From NCBI GenBank assembly GCA_964389475.1, contig CAYMFD010000104.1, positions 1 through 13,491 on the forward strand: 13,491 bases of DNA, read 5' to 3'. The notes under the pieces are model-generated. The model made no database searches. It was not told the origin of the DNA and saw only the letters and a list, made by a program, of their open reading frames with translations. Position numbers and translations under genes: made by a program. Source of the DNA: CAYMFD01 sp964389475. Lineage in GTDB: Bacteria > Bacteroidota > Bacteroidia > Chitinophagales > Saprospiraceae. Every line of letters starts with the position of its first letter. Position 1 is the stretch's first letter. Shown in pieces: positions 7,045 to 12,742 of the stretch.

Positions 7045-8277
7045 ATGTCAAGAAGAATTATCGGCATAATCCTCCTGCTCTTATCACTAGCCCCAGCGCT
7101 ATGGTCGCAGATGGATACTATACCCCTCAGCAATCCATCTCTAGAGGGTGTCCCTCATCAAGGTGGAGAGCGAGAAATCCAGATACTCAATGGCATGCCG
7201 GCCATGGCCGCCAAGGGTGTACGGTTTTGGCAAGACTGTGGTGTAATCAACTTTCCTTCGGAGACACCCCCAGACCTCCATGGCACAAATACTGGTTTTT
7301 TTGATCACAAGGGCGGTCCGTCTCATGGGTCTAGTTTCCTAGGGATGGTCAGTAGATCCAATGATACGTACGAGTCGATATCACAAAAGCTGACGGCACC
7401 TCTAGAAGGTGGTAAATGCTACGAACTCAATATCGACTTGATGCGGTCTGATAACTATCTCAGCGCCACCAAGGAAGACGAAAACAAGCTCTACAACTAC
7501 AGTAAGCCCATCATCCTCTATCTATATGGAGGTACTGGGCTGTGCGGGGACCAGGAGCTACTCGCACAGTCGCCTTATGTCAAAAACACCGACTGGAAGA
7601 CGTATACCCTGAGCTTTAAACCCAGTAGGCGGCTCAAGTTTATCACCATCGAGGTCAGCTACAAGAGACCGACCCTCAGCCCCTACAATGGCAACATACT
7701 CGTCGACAACTTACAACCTATCGTACAGGTTACCTGCCCTGGAGAGGAGCCCACGCTGGCCGCAGTAACAGAAGAGACCAATGTACCTCCACCGCATAAG
7801 AGGCGTAAAAAGAAAGTAGAACCTAAGAAAGAGATAGTAGACATCCCGCCTACTCCTACCGAGGTAGCTGTAGTACCGGCAGCCAAGAAAAAAGTGCTGG
7901 AGCTAGATCGTGAAAACATACAGACCAACCAGCGTATCGAGATCAAAAACCTCTACTTCGAGGCTGATACCAGCACCATTACAGAAGGATCTGAGGAGGT
8001 ATTACTAGAGGTATTTGACTTCCTCAAGGACAATGACGATATCACCATCGAGGTGGGTGGCCATACTAATGGCGTGCCTAAGCATGCTTACTGTGACAAG
8101 CTCTCTCGCGAACGTGCCAAAGAGGTCGCTAGCTACCTTGTACGTAAGGGTATACAGCCCAGCCGTATTACCTACAAGGGCTATGGCAAGCGACGGCCAG
8201 TGGCTAGTAACCAGACCCCGATGGGTAGGAAAAAAAATCAACGCGTCGAGATTACGATTACGGCCATGGATAGCTAG
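7045..8277 (+). CDS. OmpA-family protein with N-terminal beta-sandwich domain
   Basis: A 410-residue protein with a signal peptide (about 1-21). An N-terminal region (about 25-228) resembles galactose-binding or lectin-like sandwiches: LSNPSLEG, WQDCG, TPPDLHG, SSFLGMV, LEGGKCYELNIDLMRS and NILVDNL. A linker rich in lysine and proline (about 235-290) leads to an OmpA C-terminal domain (about 297-406). That domain has IEVGGHTNG, KLSRERAKEVASYLVRKGI, GYGKRRPVASN and GRKKNQRVEI, and is expected to bind peptidoglycan in the periplasm. The usual TD of the GHTD motif is TN here. The N-terminal domain may bind a glycan or envelope partner, but this is inference. It is coupled to the upstream gene (TAAATG junction). 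Its TAG stop overlaps the stop of the convergent xerD. Confidence 0.9.
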   Translation: MSRRIIGIILLLLSLAPALWSQMDTIPLSNPSLEGVPHQGGEREIQILNGMPAMAAKGVRFWQDCGVINFPSETPPDLHGTNTGFFDHKGGPSHGSSFLGMVSRSNDTYESISQKLTAPLEGGKCYELNIDLMRSDNYLSATKEDENKLYNYSKPIILYLYGGTGLCGDQELLAQSPYVKNTDWKTYTLSFKPSRRLKFITIEVSYKRPTLSPYNGNILVDNLQPIVQVTCPGEEPTLAAVTEETNVPPPHKRRKKKVEPKKEIVDIPPTPTEVAVVPAAKKKVLELDRENIQTNQRIEIKNLYFEADTSTITEGSEEVLLEVFDFLKDNDDITIEVGGHTNGVPKHAYCDKLSRERAKEVASYLVRKGIQPSRITYKGYGKRRPVASNQTPMGRKKNQRVEITITAMDS

Positions 8278-9179
8278 CGGTTGCGTTTGCTGAGTGGGTG
8301 GTACCGCTCGATCGTTTCCTGCAAGTACGTTCGGTCAAGGTGGGTGTATATCTCCGTCGTGGTAATACTCTCATGGCCTAGCATATCCTGCACCGCTCGC
8401 AGGTCTGCCCCACCCTCTACCAGGTGTGTTGCGAAACTATGCCTGAATGTATGCGGGCTGACCGTCTTCGTCAACTGAGCAGTAGCTGCCGCCCCCTTCA
8501 CAATATTAAATATCGAGACCCTAGACAGGTGCTTGCCCCTCCTATTGAGGAAGAGGTAGTCCTCATGTCCTGGCTGTATAGTGGCCTGGCTACGCTGCTC
8601 AAGGTATAGACCTATAGCCTGTAACGCAGTCTTCCCTATGGGTACTAGGCGCTGCTTATCACCCTTACCTACTACTACGATGTAGCCCTCTTCTCGATAT
8701 ATCTGACTGATGCGAAGGCCTATCAACTCGCTGACCCGCAGTCCACAGGCATACAATACCTCGATGATAGCCCGATTGCGGTGACCCTGCGGCTCGCTGA
8801 CGTCTATCAGTGCTATCATGTTATCTATCTCATCGACAGCAAGCACTACTGGCAACTTGCGTGGCAGGCGTGGGCCCTCTAGTATCTCGCTAAAGTCGTC
8901 CTTAACCATATCCTCAAGCAGCAAGTATTTATAAAATGCCCGTATGCCAGAGATAATACGTGCCTGTGAGGTAGGCTGATAACCCAGCTGCGTGAGGCTA
9001 CCACTAAATGCTAGCAAGTCCTCGGCCGTACAAGCGGTAGGGTCTGACTTGCCGCTCATCTCGGCATACTGCTGCAGCTTAGTCACGTCCGCTAGATAGC
9101 TTGTAATGGTATGTGCTGACATGGCTCGCTCTAGCCGTAGGTAGGCCTTAAAGCCTTTGAGGTAGGTAGACCAGGTCAT
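8274..9179 (-). CDS. xerD: Tyrosine recombinase, XerD type
   Basis: A 301-residue site-specific recombinase. Residues about 1-95 form the SAM-like core-binding domain; about 108-290 form the catalytic domain. All catalytic residues can be placed: R148 in ACGLRVSELIGL, K172 in GKGDKQR, H243 and R246 in SPHTFRHSFATHL, H269 in MLGHESITTTEIYTH, and nucleophile Y278. The length and ending (HPLSKR) match housekeeping XerD, which resolves chromosome dimers at dif with XerC, rather than an integrase of a mobile element. No dif-like site is evident nearby. Its ATG overlaps the stop of the upstream coiled-coil gene (ATGA), so the two are translationally coupled. Assigning XerD rather than XerC is by overall resemblance. 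Confidence 0.93.
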   Translation of the reverse strand: MTWSTYLKGFKAYLRLERAMSAHTITSYLADVTKLQQYAEMSGKSDPTACTAEDLLAFSGSLTQLGYQPTSQARIISGIRAFYKYLLLEDMVKDDFSEILEGPRLPRKLPVVLAVDEIDNMIALIDVSEPQGHRNRAIIEVLYACGLRVSELIGLRISQIYREEGYIVVVGKGDKQRLVPIGKTALQAIGLYLEQRSQATIQPGHEDYLFLNRRGKHLSRVSIFNIVKGAAATAQLTKTVSPHTFRHSFATHLVEGGADLRAVQDMLGHESITTTEIYTHLDRTYLQETIERYHPLSKRNR

Positions 9180-10141
9180 GTTTTGTTATTGGCAAGCAGG
9201 TAGTCTGCAATGATATCCTCCTTTTGTTTACGTAATTGCTTGAGTCGGGCCTCTTCCTGCGTATGCTCCTCGTCGAGGGCATCTGCTACCCGCTGCAGCT
9301 TATCATAGACCACCTGGGTACCTGCGATGGCGGTTCTGAGCTTGGTCCGCAGTACCCAGTCAGTAATCAGGTGGTCATAGAAGTCCTCGATAAATGTCTC
9401 GAACTCACGGATGTGTAGACCGTGCTGGTGGTCGCTGTATATATCACTCAACTCGACCGTCAGCCTATCCAGCAGGTGGTTGATCTCTATGACCTCGTCT
9501 TGAGATCGATCGATGTAGGTCTTTTTCTTGTAGCTGCTGTAGCGGCCCTTACCATGCATAGGGTGGCTATACGGTGTCCACTGGTGGACCTTACGCAGGT
9601 AGTTGAGCAGGGTCTTGACCTTGGCATCTATCTGTGTACAGACCTCCTGGGCTTCGACGACCTCGCGCGACCTAGCCGTAGACAGACCGATGAGTAGGCC
9701 TATGTCTTTTAGTTGGGTCCGGACGGTCTTATCGTTGTAGGCTACCTTCTGCTCAGCGACCTTGAGCAGTTCGCTCAGCTCTTTCTCAGCTGTAGGTAGG
9801 CGGGCAGACTGCTTGTCGAGGAGTTCTTTTTCGTAGGTCACTAGCTCTAGTTGACGATGTATCGCTCTATACTCTAGCAAGGCTTGCATATACTCCTGCT
9901 GCTCGATATCACGCCGCTTTTCGCCACCGCCCAGCACACTGGTAAAAAGGCTGCGGAGGCCTATTCTCTCGAGAGCCTCGACATCTTTATGCTCTTTCTC
10001 CACGAGCTTTTCGGCAGCTACGAGGTCAGCTGTCAACTGGTCTATCTGTGCCACCACCTTAGATATGTGCTGCCTCGCCCGTTTACCTGCCTGTACGGCA
10101 TCTTGCAGTGCTTGTAAGCGATGTACGACCTCATTACTCAT
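9176..10141 (-). CDS. Coiled-coil protein of unknown function coupled to xerD
   Basis: A 321-residue soluble protein I do not recognise as a named family. It has no signal peptide or membrane segment. Long helical heptad stretches appear at about 5-60, 75-145 and 270-312. Between the first two lies LERIGLRSLFTSVLGGGEKR (residues 57-76), a conserved-looking turn. The middle (about 185-212) is rich in Tyr, His and Lys (YSHPMHGKGRYSSYKKKTY) and breaks the coil. Residues 240-275 are aromatic and acidic (FETFIEDFYDHLITDW). The gene overlaps xerD by 4 bp, so their levels are tied. That suggests, without proof, a link to recombination or chromosome handling, or simply operon sharing. The start is the only good ATG before the pattern begins. 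Confidence 0.8.
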   Translation of the reverse strand: MSNEVVHRLQALQDAVQAGKRARQHISKVVAQIDQLTADLVAAEKLVEKEHKDVEALERIGLRSLFTSVLGGGEKRRDIEQQEYMQALLEYRAIHRQLELVTYEKELLDKQSARLPTAEKELSELLKVAEQKVAYNDKTVRTQLKDIGLLIGLSTARSREVVEAQEVCTQIDAKVKTLLNYLRKVHQWTPYSHPMHGKGRYSSYKKKTYIDRSQDEVIEINHLLDRLTVELSDIYSDHQHGLHIREFETFIEDFYDHLITDWVLRTKLRTAIAGTQVVYDKLQRVADALDEEHTQEEARLKQLRKQKEDIIADYLLANNKT

Positions 10142-10227
10142 AAGCTGTAAGATATGGTACCCTCCACATATCTAGTTGCCAAGCAAGGTGAGAGATTTGC
10201 CCAGTTCCAACGTTTTTTTGCCTTGTC

Positions 10228-10257
10228 TTGCAAACTATAGGAATAAATGTATATTTG
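10228..10257 (+). promoter_or_regulatory. Consensus Bacteroidota promoter for tRNA-Val
   Basis: TTG at 10228-10230 is followed after exactly 19 nt by TATATTTG at 10250-10257. This fits the TTG-(19-21)-TAnnTTTG promoter known for this phylum. It ends 17 nt before the tRNA 5' end, leaving room for a start site and a short 5' leader. It is the clearest promoter in the window. Confidence 0.75.
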
Positions 10258-10274
10258 CACTCGCTTTTAAAAAG

Positions 10275-10349
10275 GGGCGATTAGCTCAGTTGGTTCAGAG
10301 CACCTGGTTTACACCCAGGGGGTCAGAGGTTCGAGTCCTTTATCGCCCA
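10275..10349 (+). tRNA. tRNA-Val (anticodon UAC)
   Basis: A complete 75-nt cloverleaf. The acceptor stem GGGCGAT pairs fully with ATCGCCC, and the D stem GCTC pairs with GAGC. The anticodon stem CCTGG/CCAGG encloses loop TTTACAC, with anticodon TAC at 10310-10312, reading GUA and probably other valine codons. The T stem AGAGG/CCTTT has one G-U pair around TTCGAGT. The discriminator is A. The CCA end is not encoded and must be added after transcription. Confidence 0.97.
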
Positions 10350-10350
10350 C

Positions 10351-10390
10351 AAGGGGTTAATTTCGTTTAATCGAGGTTAACCCTTTTTTA
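10351..10390 (+). terminator. Intrinsic terminator of the tRNA gene
   Basis: GGGTTAA (10354-10360) pairs with TTAACCC (10377-10383). The pairing is extended by A-T and G-T pairs into the T-run TTTTTT at 10384-10389. The loop is 16 nt. It begins right after the tRNA 3' end. Confidence 0.7.
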
Positions 10391-10474
10391 TTTGGGTTCT
10401 ATGTTGATTACAGTGGAAAACGAGGCCCGACTGTAGATAACATATGTAGCTTTTGGTTTTCTAGCAAGTGTCGG

Positions 10475-10518
10475 AAAGGCCCGACTGGCCTCCTTCTTTT
10501 GCGCAGATCAAAAGAAGG
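10475..10518 (+). repeat. Two-hairpin palindromic unit, copy B of the dispersed motif
   Basis: Two adjacent perfect inverted repeats occur. AGGCC-CGACT-GGCCT spans 10477-10491. CCTTCTTTTG (10492-10501) pairs with CAAAAGAAGG (10509-10518) around CGCAGAT. The first 17 bases match 2991-3007 at 16 positions, and GGCCCGACTG recurs at 10424-10433. No T-run follows, so it is not a standard terminator. It looks like a REP-like intergenic element. Confidence 0.6.
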
Positions 10519-10628
10519 CAAAAATCATGTCGCTGTAAGGAGCTTCTTGACTTTACAAATTAGTTTTGAAAACAGATATATACCTGGCATGTCACAGTTT
10601 TTACAATTATCCTTACCAAGTCAAGACC

Positions 10629-10768
10629 GATCTAGAGTCGCGTCAAAATTGCTTTAATTTTTCTGCCGTACAGGGTACTACTACCTATTGGCAAGCGCCA
10701 TTCTGTACTGTGACTCTACATTATCATTGACTTACATGAAAAATCGCACATTTTGTCGACTCTTGATC
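10629..10768. repeat. Nested 140-bp imperfect inverted repeat
   Basis: Outer arms 10629-10663 and 10738-10768 are inverted copies. Aligned segments are GATC, AGAGTCG, CAAAAT and ATTTTTC, separated by small internal loops, giving about 24 pairs. Inside, GTACAG (10668-10673) pairs with CTGTAC (10703-10708), and TGGC (10689-10692) with GCCA (10697-10700). All three stems nest, so a single RNA could fold into one long hairpin. I see no clear target duplication at the ends and no reading frame inside. It could be a MITE-like remnant or a structured RNA. Confidence 0.5.
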
Positions 10769-10967
10769 TAGCTCTGTACAGCGACAGATAACTGTAGGCA
10801 GCCGATCACTTTTCACTCCCTTCAAACAATTATCTGTATTGCCTTTCGAACAAAAGATAAGTACAACAAGGTATATAGCTCTGCTTTTGAATCAAACTGC
10901 AAGCACTTTGAACCACTTAAAAACATATAGAGCCTTTTTTTATCTCCTTTTGTAAAGCAATTGATCT

Positions 10968-11492
10968 ATGAAATATCTCATAACGCTACTACTACTTGCA
11001 AGCTGCCTTGCTTACACCACCGCCCAAGACTGCAAGTGGGAGCTCAACGAGGTAGACGCTTTCTCTGGGAAGAAGGTCTTAAAAACCAAAGCGGTTTCTG
11101 CCGGCTTAAATCTGTCATGGAATTTTAGGACTGATATGAATGGTAACCCTCTAGTGCAGTTGCGTATCTTACAACTAGACAGGGGCGACATTCAGCCGTT
11201 TTTCGCTAACTACTTTTCTATCAAGATGCAAGACGGTACCATCCTAGATCTGCCCATCGACCTTGCAAGAGAGGCAATCCCCTACGACAACAATGGGACG
11301 TGGATGGAAGGTGACTTCGTATACTACCATGCCTACATCAGTCTAGAAGATCTACGTATGGTCTGTAAGCAGCCCATGACAGACCTCCGCATCTATACCT
11401 CGCTAGGGTATCTAGACTTTAGTATCAGAAAACGACCCGACATCATGCGAATCGCTAGATGCCTCGAGGCCGAACTGACTCTCACAGACTGA
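10968..11492 (+). CDS. Secreted protein of unknown function
   Basis: A 174-residue protein with a clear signal peptide (MKYLITLLLLASCLAYTTAQ, cleavage near residue 20). I do not recognise the mature part. It is predicted to be mostly beta strands, with alternating segments such as VLKTKAVSAGLNLSWNF and LVQLRILQLDRG. PFFANYFSIKMQDGTILDLP and a C-terminal LRIYTSLGYLDFSI follow. Three cysteines (22, 133, 165) could allow one disulfide. The small all-beta form suggests an export to the periplasm or outer membrane, but no sorting domain is present. The lipobox is absent, so it is not a lipoprotein. It is followed on the same strand, after 124 bp, by the LolA-like gene, whose signal peptide is very similar (MKYxIxLLLL). 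Confidence 0.8.
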   Translation: MKYLITLLLLASCLAYTTAQDCKWELNEVDAFSGKKVLKTKAVSAGLNLSWNFRTDMNGNPLVQLRILQLDRGDIQPFFANYFSIKMQDGTILDLPIDLAREAIPYDNNGTWMEGDFVYYHAYISLEDLRMVCKQPMTDLRIYTSLGYLDFSIRKRPDIMRIARCLEAELTLTD

Positions 11493-11554
11493 TAGGCACA
11501 CAATAGTAACAAGCAAACTACACTTACCACACCATCTTAAGACTTCGTTAGTTA

Positions 11555-11566
11555 ACAATTATCCTT
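11555..11566 (+). repeat. Direct repeat ACAATTATCCTT (second copy at 10603-10614)
   Basis: The same 12 bases occur at 10603-10614, and a 9-base version (ACAATTATC) at 10826-10834. All three lie upstream of the two secreted-protein genes at 10968 and 11617. The contained TATCCTTG at 11560-11567 is one mismatch from the -7 promoter consensus. A shared promoter or regulator element is possible but unproven. Confidence 0.35.
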
Positions 11567-11616
11567 GTCATACGTCTACTAGGTACCGATCATTCATAAC
11601 ACAAAGAAGAGACCTT

Positions 11617-12276
11617 ATGAAATACATCATCCCACTACTACTGCTAGGCATCAGCTATACAGCGATGGCACAGACCATGACCAATGATCCTGCCGCTACC
11701 AAGATCTTAAAGAAGCTCAAGAAGCAATACCAAGGCTATAAATCGCTAGAGGTGGTCTTTAAACTCAACCTCGAACTACCTGAGCAAGAGCCAGAGCTAC
11801 AGGAGGGCACCATCGGCCAGCAAGGCGAAAAGTACTTCGTCAAGATGAAGGACCAAGAGATTTACAGCGATGGAGCTACCATATGGCTCTATATGGTTGA
11901 CAATAAGGAGGTACAGCTCAATAATGTGGAGACGGACGAAGAATTTAGCATGCTATCTCCCACAGATATGTTGCAGATATACGAGAGCGATGACTTTGTC
12001 TATGCCGTGACAGGCGAAAAAACCATAAATGGCGTAAATTGCACGCAGATCGAGTTTAAGCCGACCAGCCTAGACTCTGAGTATAGCAAGATGCGCCTCC
12101 TTGTAGACCCTAAGGCCAAGAAGATGCATGAGCTTAAAGTCTTTGCCAAAGACGGTAGCCGCTATACGCTGACTGTTGACAATATGACCCCCAATAAGTC
12201 GTTCGTCGCTAGTGATTTTACATTTGATCCGGCGCAGTACGAAGGGATACATATAGAAGATCTGAGGATTGATTGA
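11617..12276 (+). CDS. LolA-like outer-membrane lipoprotein carrier protein
   Basis: A 219-residue periplasmic protein. After a signal peptide (about 1-19, ending AMAQ) comes the LolA pattern. It has DPAATKILKKLKKQYQGYKSLEVVFKL near residues 24-50, then GTIGQQGEKYFVKMKDQEIYSDGATIWLYMVDNKEVQL. Further on is FVYAVTGEKTINGVNCTQIEFKP, and the C-terminal DFTFDPAQYEGIHIEDLRID. LolA shuttles lipoproteins through the periplasm from the inner-membrane LolCDE complex to the outer membrane. Length is typical. FtsK, a common neighbour of lolA in this phylum, is absent here. A paralogue with a different hydrophobic cargo is also possible. It ends just before a strong terminator at 12308-12344. Confidence 0.88.
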   Translation: MKYIIPLLLLGISYTAMAQTMTNDPAATKILKKLKKQYQGYKSLEVVFKLNLELPEQEPELQEGTIGQQGEKYFVKMKDQEIYSDGATIWLYMVDNKEVQLNNVETDEEFSMLSPTDMLQIYESDDFVYAVTGEKTINGVNCTQIEFKPTSLDSEYSKMRLLVDPKAKKMHELKVFAKDGSRYTLTVDNMTPNKSFVASDFTFDPAQYEGIHIEDLRID

Positions 12277-12307
12277 TAGAACCTTGGTTCTCAGTTTAAC
12301 CAACCTG

Positions 12308-12344
12308 GCGATTCTCTACTAGAACCTAGAGAATCGCTTTTTTT
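12308..12344 (+). terminator. Strong intrinsic terminator after the LolA-like gene
   Basis: GCGATTCTCT (12308-12317) pairs perfectly with AGAGAATCGC (12328-12337) over 10 bp, with a 10-nt loop, followed by seven T. The T-run is on the plus strand only, so it ends the 11617 transcript. Two small overlapping inverted pairs just before it (GAACC/GGTTC at 12279-12290, TTGGTT/AACCAA at 12284-12303) may add structure. Confidence 0.92.
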
Positions 12345-12372
12345 ATGCCCGGATGTGTCGTTCTATATCGGT

Positions 12373-12706
12373 AGACAGATATCGGATTTGAGATTTCAGA
12401 CGTGATATAGCCGCATGCTGACTCTCTCCCCCTACCGAACTGCGGCATGACAGGCAGGCAGCCCTCTCTCAAGTGAGAGGGAGCCATCAGCAGCTGAGGC
12501 GAAACCTCGCTGCTCAAGATGAGATCAACACCAGACTCAATACAGTAGTGAGATTTCCGATGTCGGATGTCGGATTCGTAACGTTAGCCGTCCGTGGGTG
12601 ATAACCCCGACGGCGCAAGACTATTTACAAATATTCTACTAACCAAGGAATGGTGAACATCTGACGTCTGATACCCGATATCTCGCTACTGACAGCTGAC
12701 GGCTAT
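12373..12706. repeat. Three blocks of degenerate 7-bp tandem repeats
   Basis: Read in steps of seven from 12373: AGACAGA, TATCGGA, TTTGAGA, TTTCAGA, CGTGATA. From 12547: AGTGAGA, TTTCCGA, TGTCGGA, TGTCGGA. From 12658: CATCTGA, CGTCTGA, TACCCGA, TATCTCG, CTACTGA, CAGCTGA, CGGCTAT. Nearly every unit ends in GA, so the 7-bp period holds although the other bases vary. The three blocks are not in phase with each other. Intergenic heptamer repeats of this general kind are known from other bacteria, such as the STRR repeats of cyanobacteria. Confidence 0.6.
12462..12514. repeat. Pair of adjacent hairpins in the intergenic region
   Basis: CCCTCTC (12462-12468) pairs with GAGAGGG (12475-12481) around a 6-nt loop. 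Seven bases further on, AGCAGC (12489-12494) pairs with GCTGCT (12509-12514), and GAGG (12496-12499) with CCTC (12505-12508). The loop is CGAAA and there is one bulged T. Parts of the second hairpin match 22-47. No T-run follows. This is probably a dispersed palindromic element. Confidence 0.55.
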
Positions 12707-12742
12707 CTCTGTATTTTGATAGTTGCCGATCTACCCAGTCCT

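Larger units (their letters stand above)
10391..10967. other. 577-bp gene-free region after the tRNA
   Basis: No open frame here has recognisable protein features. It holds a two-hairpin unit (10475-10518), a nested inverted repeat (10629-10768) and two copies of ACAATTATC (10603, 10826). It must also contain the promoter of the gene at 10968. One near-match to the -7 box, TCCTTTTG, lies at 10945-10952, but no TTG sits at the correct distance. Composition is more AT-rich than the genes, especially after 10800. Confidence 0.5.
12345..12742. other. 398-bp gene-free region between convergent genes
   Basis: No gene is supported. The region is built of three blocks of degenerate heptamers (12373-12407, 12547-12574, 12658-12706) and two adjacent hairpins (12462-12514). 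A spaced inverted pair GCCGCA (12410-12415)/TGCGGC (12441-12446) is also present. No terminator in the minus-strand direction is clear for the gene ending at 12743. Confidence 0.6.

Noticed and set aside
8229..8237. Run of eight A near the 3' end of the OmpA-family gene as a slippage site
   Set aside because: The frame after it continues the OmpA motif (NQRVEI), so there is no sign of a needed or damaging frameshift.
8274..9179. XerD-like recombinase as integrase of a mobile element or integron
   Set aside because: Its length, motifs and neighbours fit housekeeping XerD. No attachment-site duplication or cargo is visible, and the nearby tRNA is intact without a second 3'-end copy.
9422..9697. 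Plus-strand frame of 91 codons opposite the coiled-coil gene
   Set aside because: It is a mirror of a long helical coding frame, with no start-site support or known motif.
10176..10370. 64-codon frame running through the tRNA
   Set aside because: It reads through the complete tRNA-Val and its promoter, which explain the sequence better.
12326..12517. 63-codon minus-strand frame in the gene-free region
   Set aside because: It crosses the LolA terminator and the palindromes and shows no protein features.
12345..12742. Heptamer blocks and palindromes as a CRISPR array
   Set aside because: The units are 7 bp and degenerate, with no spacer-sized gaps of constant length and no cas genes.
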